DNA of 64,000 nt from Ceratotherium simum simum. Its lineage: Eukaryota > Chordata > Mammalia > Perissodactyla > Rhinocerotidae. Made by a program: the position numbers and the translations under genes. Of this stretch, positions 10,946-22,500 are shown in pieces. Every line of letters begins with the position of its first letter. Positions within the stretch are counted from its first letter, which is position 1. Location of the stretch: the NCBI RefSeq assembly GCF_000283155.1, contig NW_004454163.1:27780750-27844749 (forward strand). The letters run 5' to 3'. The notes below the pieces were generated by a model. The model saw only the letters and a list, made by a program, of their open reading frames with translations, was not told the origin of the DNA and searched no databases.

Positions 10946-13489
10946 ACCTGGCCTGGGTGGAGCAAGGCAGCAAAGCCAGGCTGGACTCCAGTGTCCCTGC
11001 TGCAGAGAGGCATGCCAAGGCATGCCATCAGCCTGCTGGAAAGACAGGGTCCTAAACAACATTCTCAAAAAATACACTTCTGAATGTTTTAGAAGCACCA
11101 CTGGGAACGGGGAGGGGCAGCGTTGGGTTAATTGACCCTCAAGACCTTGTGTTCTGCAGCTTCTGTTTTCCTGGCACAGGTGGTGAGAAGAGGCAGGGAA
11201 AGATGAACAGTTGCTGCCAAGTTTGATGATAGAGGCCAAAAGTGCAGCAGGTGCGTGGGGAGTGTCTTCTAAATGAAGTGCTCCCCAGATGCATGAACAC
11301 AGTTTCTGGACAAATAGGTGATTGCAAACGTGGCTTCGTCCCTGCTTTTCACCAGCTGGCCTTTCTTGCTGTTTGTAACGCTTGGTCCCTATTAACCTCC
11401 AAGCTTCAATCAGGAACACACTTCTGCTACTAGCACTTCAGGAGGCTTCATGGAGACAAGCAAAGAATATAGTTGCTTTATTTGCCAGATAAATAGCTAG
11501 AAGGCTGTATTAGTACAAAGGACTCTAACAAGCAAGGCAAATAAAGTGATGGGAAATACATTATTTTGCAAATTAAAATAAAGTTCAACTGATTAGAGGC
11601 ACTGAGAAAGATCTGCTCATCAAATGCTGAGAGCATGTGTGGATTTAGATCCTTGCTCCAAGTACAGACAGTCTTTCATCAGAGGAAAATGCCCCAGGAC
11701 AGTCCGAAGACACAGGGAAGAGTGTAAGAGCAAGGGTACTATGTTAGAACAGAAGGAAAGTATTTTCTTATGACTTTTGCCTCATTCTTTGTCAATGGCA
11801 GGACACACAATTTAAGTTGTATTTGAGAATCAGTCTCATTTCGTCTGGTATGGCAAGCCCACCAGTAAAAGGGCCTGACTTCATTGTCATTTTCAGGTAT
11901 TGTCTAACAAGCTTCCCAAAGGACATCCTACTCTCTAGATAGGGGAATGCAGCTCTGTTCCTTTTACTATTTCCTATGAATCAGGGCCCAGAAACCTTAT
12001 AATCTAGAAAGTTAGTTGTTAGTTTGCAGAAAATAATTGCTGATGAGATGCAATTTTTGTTGGTAAAGGAGGTAATTCCAGAAGTTGTGACTCTTTTTTT
12101 GCCGTGTTGGATATTAAGCCGTTTAAAAAATATAGTTCAGAAACCATAATCCAACATTCTGTCAATCCATCTGTCTATCTACACGAATTTCTTACGTCTT
12201 CCCTTAAACTGGCTTTGTCATTCTGCTGGATCTCTCATTAATGAGTGACACAAAATTTTGACATGTGCTCACTATGTGTATGTATGAGATTGTGTTTTTT
12301 AAACATTTGAAAAGTAAACTTGGATATTCCTGTCCCCTGTGCACGTGGCCCATTAAAATTCAGGCTCTAGACTACCAGGGATCAAAAAATACCAGCAATA
12401 GTATTACTTGCCCTCTGAGTTCACGCTTTATTGCCATTTCTGCTCTCTGAGGAATTCCTTTACTTTCCTGATGGTTCAGCTGTGCATTAAATTAAAAAAA
12501 AAATAGTTCAGTGTGCTGTATTGACAGAGATCTCTCTGAATATCTTGTCTGCCATATTGATCAAGTGGAAGGCCTTCCAATTGACTTTTTAAGCAGTTAG
12601 ATGTTCTTTATATTTTGCTAACTGGGGCCTTCCTGGACAAGGAAAATGCCTCTGTGGGTTTCCCATCATTTACACTTCTAGTTTATCTCAGGGCCCTAGA
12701 GGATGGGAGGAAGGCTGGGGGAGGAAGGAGAAGAGTGGGTTCATTCTGAGCCTGGGTCTGGTACAGTTTGGGGGCCACAGGGCAGCATGGAAGGTCTGGA
12801 TGTCTAAGGCTTGGGAGCGAGGGAAAGGACTAAGAAGGAGGGAAGAGCTGTAGGAGGGCAAGGTGTTTCCTACCCGTGCCCAAGGGCTCCCCTATAGTGC
12901 AACTTGGAACCACAATATGACTGGATCTATTCAAGGTTGAAGAGGAAGCAAGATCATGCAGAACAGCAGCAGCAGCAAAACTGCTGCCTTCTGAGCTCTC
13001 AGGCTGGCAGTGGATTCTGCTGCTGTCCCCTCGCTGGAGGACACCTCCCCTGGGTGCTTTCTCCACCAAAGCTGGGTTTGCACTGCATTCACGCTCACTC
13101 TCTAGAGACCTGCTTGCTCCTCAGGATCTGGGATGCTGACTGTGAGGAGCAGACTGAGAGGGGAACAGCTTTAGGAGGGAGCTGGCCGCCCTGATGGTAC
13201 TACTACGAAGCCCTGGGTCTTGAGTTTGCCCCTTGCATGGCATTTGCAAACACTAGCAAGGAGAGAATGAGAGATTAAGAAGAAAGAGAAAACGAGAAAA
13301 CACTGCCAGGTTGTGAAATGTGTTTGCGTGCCTACCATATGGGAAGTGCTGCTTTGGGAGTAATCGGTTCTTAAGGAAGATTCCAGATTTCCAAGACTTC
13401 CCTGATTTCAATATCCTGCCCCAAAGTCAGACTGGTTGTCAGAACTTTGTCTCCATTTTTGGACTGGAAACTATGTAACTGTAACCAGA
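10946..13489. other. Intergenic, no gene recognised
   Basis: No recognisable gene or named repeat. A short CAG-rich run (about 12963-12975) is too short to be a notable repeat tract. Open frames at 10931-11419 (minus) and 12904-13194 (plus) lack domains and splice context. Confidence 0.6.
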
Positions 13490-13600
13490 AGATGTCAGTT
13501 CTTTCTAGTCTGGAATCTGCTATTTACCAGTTAAATAAGCACAGACAAGTCACTTACCCTCTCGGACCCTGCCTCCTTTTCTGTGAAATGCAGAGACCCC
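13490..13600 (+). repeat. MIR SINE fragment
   Basis: A sense MIR-like core, 'agacaagtcacttaccctct' then 'ccttttctgtgaaatgcaga', matching the 'tgggcaagtcacttaacctc...tctgtaaaatg' pattern of the family. Confidence 0.6.
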
Positions 13601-13941
13601 TACAGAGAAGATGTCTGTTCCCTGCTTCTGCCTGGAACCTCCTCTTTCTCGTGGGAACAATATGCTCATTTGGGGAACACCCCCTCCACCACTGTAGCCC
13701 CCCAATCATGGAGTTCTAGAGGAGGCACCAGTCACAGTTTCTGTTACCTGCGGCCACAGAGGGTGGCATGTATCCAAAACCAGTTAGAATCCTCCGTAAT
13801 TATTCCCCTGGAATTGAGTGATTCCTTTCCTTTCTATTGGCAAAGCTGGGAAGGTAGTACCCCCTCAGCTGCTAGCTGCTAGATTTTGGTCCCCACAGAG
13901 AAAGTCAGTCTGTGAGGAAGAAATTGATGTGTTTGGAAGAT

Positions 13942-14032
13942 GGAGAGGGAGAGAGGCAGAGACAGAGACAGAGATAGAGAGAGACAGACAGAGACACAGA
14001 GAGAGAGACAGAGAGAGAAAGAGAAAGAGAGG
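13942..14032. repeat. (GA)n-rich polypurine tract
   Basis: About 90 bases of almost uninterrupted purine on the + strand (gagag, gacaga and gaaag units), with C interruptions at regular spacing. Low-complexity open frames here (Arg/Glu repeats on +, Ser/Leu on -) come from this tract and are not genes. Confidence 0.9.
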
Positions 14033-14569
14033 AATCCTGAGTCCTGGGGCTCACCCATCCTGCCCTCCCCCCAGAGGTGCTGTAGACACCAGCAAATGCT
14101 CTTGTGCCTAATCAACTTTGAGCCATGTGTCTGTCACTTGCAACCCAAAGAATTCTGACAACTCCTGACCACAAGGATTATTTCTAGACTCAGTAAGATT
14201 ATTTAAATTTATTAATCTAAGAGTACTATGCAAATATATGACCAAATTATTGCTAAGTGGCTTCTGCACTCAGGGACAAGGCAGATACAGAGACACTTGA
14301 TCTGGAATATATAGTTCTCATGGATGAAAACATACTCATAAACACATAAATCCAGAAGAGGACTAAAACAGCCCCAGTGAGCGTGTTTGCTAGTGAAAGA
14401 TGCTCACGAAGACTCTGGCACTTGTCAGGAACGTGTTCCTCCTGGTGTGTGAAGCTGTTGATGGAGGCTGAGACTGCTGCAAATGCAAGATGTGCATCAC
14501 TGATAAGTTTTCCTGGCAAATCAGAACCCATTAGTATTTATTGACAAAGTTTACTAGAGAAGAGAATGT

Positions 14570-14873
14570 GGGGCCAGCCCCGTGGCTTAGCGCTTGAGTG
14601 TGCGCGCTCTGCTACTGGCGGCCCGGGTTCGGATCCCGAGTGCGCACCAACGCACCGCTTTTCCGGCCATGCTGAGGCCGAATCCCACATACTGCAACTA
14701 GAAGGATGTGCAACTATGACATACAATTATCTACTGGGGCTTTGGGGGAAAAAAAAGAAGGAGGATTGGCAATAGATGTTAGCTCAGAGCCAGTCTTCCT
14801 CGGCAAAAAGAGGAGGATTAGCATGGATGTTAGCTCAGGGCTGATCTTCCTCACACACACAAGAAAAAAAAAA
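14570..14873 (+). mobile_element. ERE SINE, second subtype
   Basis: The head is 'ggggccagccccgtggctta' with B-box-like 'ggttcggatccc'. The body differs from the copies at 2415 and 24557: it has 'atactgcaactagaaggatg' and 'ctactggggctttggggg' before the common 'gatgttagctcagagccagt' part and an A-rich tail. A 12-base TSD with one mismatch, agaagagaatgt / agaagaaaatgt, lies at 14558-14569 and 14874-14885. It is the long form of this subtype. Confidence 0.9.
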
Positions 14874-15650
14874 AGAAGAAAATGTACTTCAAAGAAAAAC
14901 CTACAATTAACTATAGAAGTTTACTAAATCTCATGGAAAGAGCATTAGTTTTTGCCACACGTATAGGAGAGGGAGTGGAGTGGTTGCTTAAGTATCACTG
15001 AACGTGTAGCTAAGAAGAGAGGAAAGCCAGTATTATTGAGAACTGAGTATAAACTGCAGGTAAAAATGTGCTGCTGGCTTTCCCTTCCGGGAGGGGTGGG
15101 GAGTGAGCAGCATGAGGTCCGGAGACGTGTGGATGTTAGGGAGACTTGTTGAGCCTGCTGGGCTGTCATTCATCAACGAAAAACCCTTGCTGTGGCAGAC
15201 CCAGCTCGCTGTGGGATGAAAGGGGCTGGGAGGCTCCCAGGGAGCCTCAGCTTTGTGGGGCCCACTGTGTTCCCTCCCTGCTGTGGGGAATTGGGGGACA
15301 ATCTGCCAGGTGGCCTGTGACCCTCTCCAGGGCTCCCTGGGATCTTGCTCAATTTTAACAAAAACACAACCCTGATGTGCTGGCACTTCTGGCAAAAACA
15401 TATTTTGGCAAATGCAAAATTGCTAATGAAATAGAAGCATTCCGCACAGCATCTGTTCTGTGACCAATTTACCAGCTTCTGAGTAAATTGGCACTTGAGC
15501 ATATCCTCAGGCAGCAACCTATGGTGCTTCTTACCACCGGCTCCAGAGACCCTCTGTGGGGAGAAAGGGTCGGGGAGGTAAGAAAGGAAGAAGGTTTACG
15601 GCCCATTTCCTTTCGTTATTGAAGCCAGCACCTCCTTTCCATTCCCACGG

Positions 15651-15864
15651 CAGTCAGGCGTCGCTTAACGACGTAGATACACTCTGAGAAATGCGTCATT
15701 AGGTGATTTCATTGCTGTGCGAACAAGGTAGAGTCTGCTTACGCAAACCTAGATGGTATAGCCTACTACACACTTCGGCTATGTGGTACTCGTCTTATGG
15801 GACCACTGTCATATATGTATGTGGTCCATTGTTGACAGAAACGTCACTATGCAGTGCATGACTG
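15651..15864. mobile_element. Small non-autonomous DNA transposon with TIRs
   Basis: The sequence starts cagtcaggcgtcgcttaacg and ends in catgactg. The reverse complement of the right end begins cagtcatgcactgcatagtg, which matches about 17 of 23 terminal bases of the left end. The internal text ('acaaacctagatggtatagc', 'cttatgggaccactgtcata') belongs to a mammal-wide DNA-transposon repeat that I recognise but cannot name with certainty. A Tc1/mariner-Tigger-like origin is my best guess. The copy has an internal deletion. Confidence 0.65.
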
Positions 15865-16720
15865 TATTTCCATCCAAGTCTACCCGTACAATTGTAAGAA
15901 TGTTCTGTATTGGTTAAGACTTTATTAGTAGCCAGTGACAGAAACCTGGTTTTACCCAGTTTAAACCAAAGGGGACTTTATTATAAAGATACCGGGGATC
16001 TCATGGAACCCAGGACAGGAATGAGGTCATGCCTGGAAACTCTGGAACATGGAACTCAAATGCGGTCAGGACTTAACACTCCATCTCTCATCTCTGTCCC
16101 CTCTGTGCATCCAATCAGGTTCTCCTCGTCCCCTGTCTACAAACACGTTGTCTCTTCTTCTCTGGTTCATGGAGGAAACATGACGGCAGGCATCCCCAGG
16201 CACTGAGAGGAAGAACCCTAAATCCAAAAATGCTGTGCCAGCTGCATCAGGTGCCCCCCCTGGACTGGACCATTAAGGCCATGATGGACAGGTGCTCTGT
16301 TTGGCCCAGCGTGGTCAGCATCTATGTCAGGACCTGCGGCTGGGATCAGGATCCTGTTGGAACATGGGGGCTGCTCCTTCGCATGGTTAGCCAACCTGCT
16401 CCTGGCTCTTCCCTAGCTCTCCTGCCTGTCTCCATACCTGGTCTTAGATGTTGGCCCTGAAGTTGAGGACTCGCTTTCACCACAGGTCTCTCTTCCACCA
16501 CGTGGGGCACTGGACTATGTCTATACATCCCTGTACTGTCTCATAGGGCCTGCCAGGGGGTCTGAAGACCCCAAAGCTGTCCTGCCCCAGAGGGTAGACA
16601 TGAATTCAGATTCTAAATCTTCCTAAGATTTAGATGGCATGGCTGGCTCCTCATCATTCATAACATTGTAAATGTCTAAAATTATCCTAATTATTTATTT
16701 GTTTACTTGTTTACTGTCTC
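15865..16720. other. Intergenic, no gene recognised
   Basis: The segment around 15925-16150 ('cagaaacctggttttaccca...ggggactttattataaagat') has the texture of an old mammalian interspersed repeat, but I cannot assign it. There is no coding or RNA gene signal. Confidence 0.5.
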
Positions 16721-16724
16721 TCTC

Positions 16725-16832
16725 CCTAACAGAATAAAGTGCCATGCAAGCAAGAAACTTATGTGTCTTCTGCACTGTTGAATTCCCAGATCCTAGAACA
16801 ATGCAAGTAGTAAGGATTCAATAAATATGTGC
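16725..16832 (+). repeat. L2 3'-end fragment
   Basis: Pattern 'taaagtgccatgcaagcaag...cagatcctagaacaatgcaa...aggattcaataaatatgtg'. The family hallmark is the L2 tail 'cctagaacagtgcctggcacatag...caataaatat' in sense orientation, diverged here. Confidence 0.6.
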
Positions 16833-17092
16833 ATTTAATGAGTTTCTCTAAAAACAGAAAATCCTTAATTTTAAACTTAGAATTCACATTTAGCAGGGTC
16901 AAGTTATCCAGTCATAGAATTGTCACATGTATTATTAACAGCTTTGCTCCACCTCTCCATGTTCTACTTTTTAATCTCTTCCTTTGTATCCCAAGAGTCT
17001 GTCCCTGCCCCAGCATAGACAGCCAAGATGAGTTATCCACTTTGGGGAATAAGGGGTTACTTCAGAGTCTGAGACAAAGGTGGCGAATTCTT

Positions 17093-17301
17093 TTTTTTTT
17101 TAATTTTTATTTATTTATTTTCCCCCCAAAGCCCCAGTAGATAGCTGTATGTCATAGCTGCACATCCTTCTAGTTGCTGTATGTGGGACGCGGCCTCAGC
17201 ATGGCCGGAGAAGCAGTGCGTCGGTGCGCGCCCGGGATCCGAACCCCAGGCCGCCAGTAGCGGAGGGCACGCACTTAACCTCTAAGCCACGGGGCCAGCC
17301 C
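17093..17301 (-). mobile_element. ERE SINE, second subtype, short form
   Basis: A reverse-oriented SINE: T/A-rich tail at the left, then 'aaagccccagtagatagctg', 'tgcacatccttctagttgct' and the tRNA-like head ending 'ccacggggccagcccc'. A 9-base TSD, cgaattctt, lies at 17084-17092 and 17302-17310. It lacks the 'gatgttagctcagagc' 3' block seen in the copies at 14570 and 21027, so the A-rich tail directly follows the 'ggggctttgggg' segment. Confidence 0.9.
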
Positions 17302-17310
17302 CGAATTCTT

Positions 17311-18180
17311 GACTTCTAAGATCAAAGGTACCACTCAGATGTAAAACCAGAAAGATATGAATGGAGTCGCTATCTAGCATAATCAATTTTTCTTTGAACC
17401 TCCTTCAAAACTCTAAGCTAGGGTATGGAGAGGAAAGTTAGAGGAGAATCAGTAGAGATTACAAGGGCGGTCTTTGCATCCACTCCATTCCTGCTGGGTC
17501 CTGAAGGTGGAGGAAGATATAAAGACATGCTTTTTTCAGACTGATAATCCCAGAGCAGAAGTGCATCATCTGGACCTCTGAGTGCCTAGCCTGAGTCCCC
17601 TGAGCCACAATGGTGTAGGATAATAGAATAGAGATGGGTGGAGGGTTTTAAGGCCAAATGACACTGAGTGACAGTACCAAAACTCACTTGTGAGTCAGAA
17701 ACACTCAGGAAGTTAGCCAAGAAAGGACCAAAAGAGAGAGGACTGGTAGACCCAAAGAACCCTGGGACTTGAGGTGATGCGTGTCCATATGAAGACTGGA
17801 GGCCATGACAAGACCTCAGGCACTTCAATGGGGACCATGAGGACAGAAGCCAATGACTCGGCATGGAAGAGGTCACATCTAAGGACCAGATTAAGAGAGA
17901 CTACATTTCCAAGAATGCTAGAACTGGAGTGAGACAGATCAAGAGGGAGAAGCAGATGCAAACAACAGCCCCTGAAAGTCAGAGTGCACCTCCCTTAACT
18001 CGGTTGCCATCCGGGGAGGAAAGGGAGAGGGTAGGAGAGAGTTTTTAAATAACCTCAAATTGACCCAGTCTTAAAACTGAAAGTGACTATACTAAGTTGC
18101 TGCAAACCAGGCAGAAAGGGGCTTTAACATAACTTTTCTAAGTTACCGGAAAATATAGTTATGTTTTTGCTTCCCGGAGG
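17311..18180. other. Intergenic, no gene recognised
   Basis: I see no domain-bearing frame, RNA gene or nameable repeat. Several 60-100 codon frames on the minus strand (17586-17961) are Ser-rich chance frames. Confidence 0.55.
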
Positions 18181-18184
18181 CCAT

Positions 18185-18312
18185 GATTGTGAAATTTATA
18201 CTTGCCACAGAACATTAAATGCCACAACTTTGTTTCTACAGATGAGGAAACTGAGGCTCAAGGAGAAAGATGGATGGTTCAAGGTGACACTGCTAGGTGT
18301 GGGCACAGCCAG
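18185..18312 (-). repeat. MIR SINE fragment
   Basis: A reverse MIR core, 'acagatgaggaaactgaggctc', followed by a diverged 'tcaaggtgacactgctaggt'. Confidence 0.7.
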
Positions 18313-18561
18313 GAGGACAAACAGATCCTCTGAGTCTTGTTCAGTACTACATGAGGTTGCCTTCCTGTGTCTATAAACTCTTTCAGAAAGTATTGAGCCT
18401 CACTGATGTAGCAAATGTAAGAAAATGGCTCCCTAGCTTTTTTTAAAATAGAGCATTCAGTTAAACTTAGAAGGCAAATTTTAAAAGCTCTTGACTGTCC
18501 AACGACAGTCAAGTAGCATGGGACATAAATCAAAATGAGCGTCTTTAGTTAATGAATGTCA

Positions 18562-18665
18562 TCTTCCCTCCTTCCTTCCTGTTTTCCTTCCTTCCTTGCT
18601 TCCTTCCTTCCTTCCCTCCCTCTCTCCCTCCCTTCCTCCCTCCCTCCTTCCTTCCTTCCTCTCTC
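18562..18665. repeat. (CCTT)n-rich polypyrimidine tract
   Basis: About 100 bases of cttcc/ccctc units on the + strand, interrupted by 'gtttt' and 'gct'. It explains the Arg/Glu/Gly/Lys-repeat frame at 18549-18980 on the minus strand, which is not a gene. Confidence 0.92.
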
Positions 18666-19334
18666 ATAACTCTTCTTGACACTTTTCTTAGCATAAAATT
18701 CCTCATGGCTGGTTGTAACAACTGTAAGGCATAGGGAGGTAGTAAGAAGAGTCAGCTGGGATAGAAGCGGGTGGCAGTTTGAAAAATGCCGTATTTTGAC
18801 AGGAGCACTTAGGCGGCAGAGCAGGAGACGGATTGAGGAGGAGGGAGAGGCACCCTGAATTTCCACCTTCTGCTGATGACATCCCTGGTAACAGTGCAGT
18901 TTTTCTGAGGCATATCCTTCCACAGACGCAAAAGATGGTGAAGGCAGAGAGCTACTCAGAAAGCTGGTGTCTGGCACCATTAACTAGGTGCGGCTGACTC
19001 AGATCTGAGATGACGTGACTGATTCCTACCCAGCCAGCCAGGCTCCTGCGTTCCCACTAGGTCTGACCAAATTCCAAGTCATCCATCAGATGTCTTCCTG
19101 TTTGTGTTCCATTTAAGAATGAGTCTTACCTCTCTCCATCAAGCGCAAGTAGACCAGGATTCTGCAGTGTTCGTGACTTGGGGCTGATGCTGGTTTCCAA
19201 CACCATAGTCTGTAGGCAGTAATTTGAACCTAGAAACTAAAAGTTGAAACTCCCACCTGGAACTGTGTCTGCTCATGCAGTCCTAGGGGTTTCAAAGGGC
19301 AGAGAAGAACAGAGGAGAGACTGTGTGGTAGCAA

Positions 19335-19500
19335 ATGAGAGTATGAGTTAGGATTCGGCAGACTTGGATTCAAGTTCTCGCTCTGTCATCTCTCAGCTCT
19401 GTGACATTGGGCAAGTTGCTTATCATCTCTGAGACTTATTTTCCATTTTCTGTAAAATAAGGTTTTTGTAAGAATGAAATTAATAATAAGTATAAAGAAA
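19335..19500 (+). repeat. MIR SINE
   Basis: A sense MIR, 'gacattgggcaagttgctta' then 'catctctgagacttattttc' and 'ctgtaaaataaggtttttgt', with a left half containing 'gacttggattcaagttctcg'. Confidence 0.88.
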
Positions 19501-20990
19501 CATTTACCTGATACCAAATAAACAAGTAAAAAATGTTAGCTGATATTGCCTCTGTAACAATTCCTCATCTGACTCATAAGGGCTACCCTGATGTGCCAAG
19601 GGGGTTCTAAACTAGAGTGCATACCTTTTATGATGCCCTACCTAGTTCACCTGTTACACCATATGATAATCATGTCTGCACATTTACAGCTTCAACTGGA
19701 TCTGAGAACTGTGTCTTATTCACCTCTGGATTCCTAGTGCTTGATGGAGCAAATAAATCAATAAATAAGAGAGTGAACCAATTATTGTATGGGAGATTTC
19801 TTCGAGCTCTATTTCTGATTGTGTCACGTAAGGGGAGGAAGAGTATATGGTTGTCAGCCTATGTTTGGGGAATTTCATAAGGAAAACTGATATACTTATT
19901 TCTCCATGGAGAAAGGAGAAATAAAGCAATACTATGTTTTGGTTTAAGATACACAATAAGTCCAAGACAAGTCTATAATGATCAAGACCTAGGCAGAAGA
20001 AAGCTTGATTTCTGACACTAGTCAAACTAGATCTTCCGAGATATTGGCAGTTGGGCTAATAGGAATTAAACCCTGCTCCTTTTCCTAGGTCTTTAGAGGA
20101 AATAGGCCAGTAGGAGCTAAGACTCTGTATTTGATATCACAGCACTGCTGGGATGGAAAATGAGGAGCTGAGAACAGAGATAGAAAGAGGCTGAGCCCCA
20201 GTCAAGGGGTGGGTCTGGAGGCTCTGGGTGCTTGGGGGTACTTTGAGCGCTCACTTGACTTTAACAACTTCCTTTGTAAGAACAAGTCAAACAGACAAAA
20301 CTTGGGGCCCAGCAGCATCAGGAGTTGGTCGATGAGGGATCCCCAGGATCGCATCTGTCACAGCCACATCATGTGGAGGGAACGTGTGGATGCTGAAGGT
20401 GTACCCTGCCCTGTGGCCAGGGGTGTGAGGTTGGAAGGATAGCTGGTCAGGTGTCACAGCTTCTGCTTTTTCTGCATCAAATGGCCTCTTTCCCTATTTT
20501 TAAGGGCCTAGTGTTAAGGAAGTGCAATTTCAACAGAGTTGCGCATAATTTTTGGTAAGTGGTTGTCTTCTGCTCTATTTTTCTAGAGAATTTAGGGGCT
20601 GTTCAATATCATTTCAATAGAGGCTTTATGATTTTCCAGTCTTAAAGAAGAGATGCCAGCTCTGGTAGAAATTTGACCTAGGTGGATTCTGAATCCCTTT
20701 GAAGTATTTGATGTTATGATTCTAAAAGGAGCAATTGGCCAATAAGTGAGCCATTCAGGCTCCAAAATCACCCATGGCTGAAATATACAGATTATTTTGT
20801 GTGAAAAGTGGGACTCTTGCAAGAGCGTTACACCAAGATTGCCTAAGTTCTCGACTTCACTTTGGGTTGACAAGATTTAAATATCCGACCATTATTTCAA
20901 ACATAATTCCTTAAAGCCTAGTCCAACAATTTAAGTTTTTTGCCCCCTCTAGGTTTAGCTAATTGTGTCACATTGAAGAAACATTTCTCT
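19501..20990. other. Intergenic, no gene recognised
   Basis: Moderately AT-rich. Frames at 19617-19880, 19720-20025 and 20592-20873 show no recognisable protein features. No RNA gene was seen. Confidence 0.55.
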
Positions 20991-20994
20991 ACAA

Positions 20995-21790
20995 TGCCCC
21001 CAGGGATGGTATATTGCTTCTGATTTTTTTTTTTTTTTTTTTTTTGTGAGGAAGATCAACCCTGAGCTAACATCCATGCTAATCCTCCTCTTTTTGCTGA
21101 GGAAGACCGGCTCTGAGCTAACATCTATTGCCAATCCTCCTCCTTTTTTTTTTTTCCCCAAAGCCCCAGTAGATGGTTGTACGTCATAGTTGCACATCCT
21201 TCTAGTTGCTGTATGTGGGACGCGGCCTCAGCATGGCCGGAGAAGTGATGCATCAGTGCACACCTGGGATCCGAACCCGGGCCGCAGGTAGCGGAGCACG
21301 CGCACTTAACTGCTAAGCCACGGGGCCGGCCCCTGCTTCTGATTTACTATCTTGGTAGGGAGAGGGCATTCTATGGGCTTCCACTTAGCTCTTCTTACCA
21401 TAATGGGCCTTAGTTATGGATCAGAGAGAGAAGGGGGGAATTCTGAGAATGACAAATACATCTATTCCAAATATACATCCAAGAACTAAGGAAATAACCA
21501 CCGGCAAGTCCATACACCAACTGGTCACACTGTGAGTCAGACTTAGGCTAACACTTAGTCTACTACCTGACCACTATTAGCCCCTACTTTGACTTGTGGG
21601 CACAGTCACATTTCTGGTCTCTAGGAATTAAAGTCAATTCAGAGACAGTGTCTAGTAATCCTCTGAAGATCTGGATATTTCCTTTTCCCCAGTATATAGT
21701 CACTCCTGCAAATGGCCACCAGACCTCTTGGGAGGGTTTAGAGAAAGAGATAAGGTATATACTACCTGATCGTGGACATGTTTTCTGAGG
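20995..21790 (-). pseudogene. ERVL-type pol fragment, split by an ERE
   Basis: The segment from 21334 to about 21770 aligns by eye, in the same order and orientation, with 61971-62350 of the large ERVL relic. Shared strings include 'tttactatcttggt', 'accataatgggcctta', 'gaattaaagtc' and 'ctggatatttccttttcccc' / 'ctagatatttccatttccc'. It is therefore a second copy of the protease-to-RT part of a class III (ERVL-like) endogenous retrovirus on the minus strand. An ERE (21027-21333) interrupts it. No reading frame of useful length survives. No LTR was recognised on either side. Confidence 0.72.
21027..21333 (-). mobile_element. ERE SINE, second subtype, long form
   Basis: A reverse-oriented SINE with a long T run, 'gaggaagatcaaccctgagc', 'gctgaggaagaccggctctg', an internal T run, 'aaagccccagtagatggttg' and the head ending 'ccacggggccggcccc'. 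A perfect 12-base TSD, tgcttctgattt, lies at 21015-21026 and 21334-21345. The target is the ERVL pol fragment. Confidence 0.93.
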
Positions 21791-22144
21791 TATGACAGAG
21801 TGGAGCTGGAAAGAAGGAAATTGCTTACTATGGTGCTGATGAGACCCCCTGGGCAGCCACCCTCTGGAGTGCTACTCACACTTGCTAGGGAGCCACCCTT
21901 TGTGGTGCTGCGGAGACTCGCTGGGGGTTCAACATGCCACAAGAACCAGGAAGAGAAGCCCCTTCCTCTTGCAGTAGTTCTCCAGCACTGTCTAATGAAG
22001 CTTAATAAAGCTCAACATTATTCCATCTGACAATGGAGAAATGTTTCCAAGGTCCAGCTCCAGTATCACAAAGCAGGGCAAAGAAGGGTAGATTTGGAGC
22101 GAGAGGCAAGAAACTGATAAGGCTATTTATCGAATGAACCAGTT

Positions 22145-22500
22145 ATTTTTTTAATTGACACCTACTATGTGCCAGGCGCTGCCCTTGCTGCCAGGGATGA
22201 GGAATATAAGAGATTCAGTCTCTATCCTAGAGAATTACACAGAGAATCACAGGGAGGTAGAGAATATATGAGAATGACTTAAGAAAGGGGGCATCTAATG
22301 TACAGAAGGTGCAATCGGAGAAGGGGAATCTAAGTGTACGAGGGAAAAGGCTTCCCCAAATAGGTAGGGCTTGACCTTTTTCTTCCAGGGTGTGGAGGAG
22401 CCTTCTAGACAGATTACTGGGACAAAGGGAGGGTATTACAAACAGGGAATCCAGCAGATAAAAAGGCATGGAGGTGTGACAGCATGGGTGTTCAGAGCAC
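22145..22500 (-). repeat. L2-like LINE fragment, degenerate
   Basis: It begins with 'acacctactatgtgccaggcgctgcc', the reverse complement of the L2 3' tail ('ggcacatagtagg'). It continues with the typical purine-rich text 'acagagaatcacaggg' and 'gggcttgacctttttcttcc'. Related text recurs around 23190-23760. Confidence 0.6.

Noticed and set aside
18549..18980. 143-codon frame with an Arg/Glu/Lys/Gly repeat
   Set aside because: It is translation of the (CCTT)n tract, not a protein gene.
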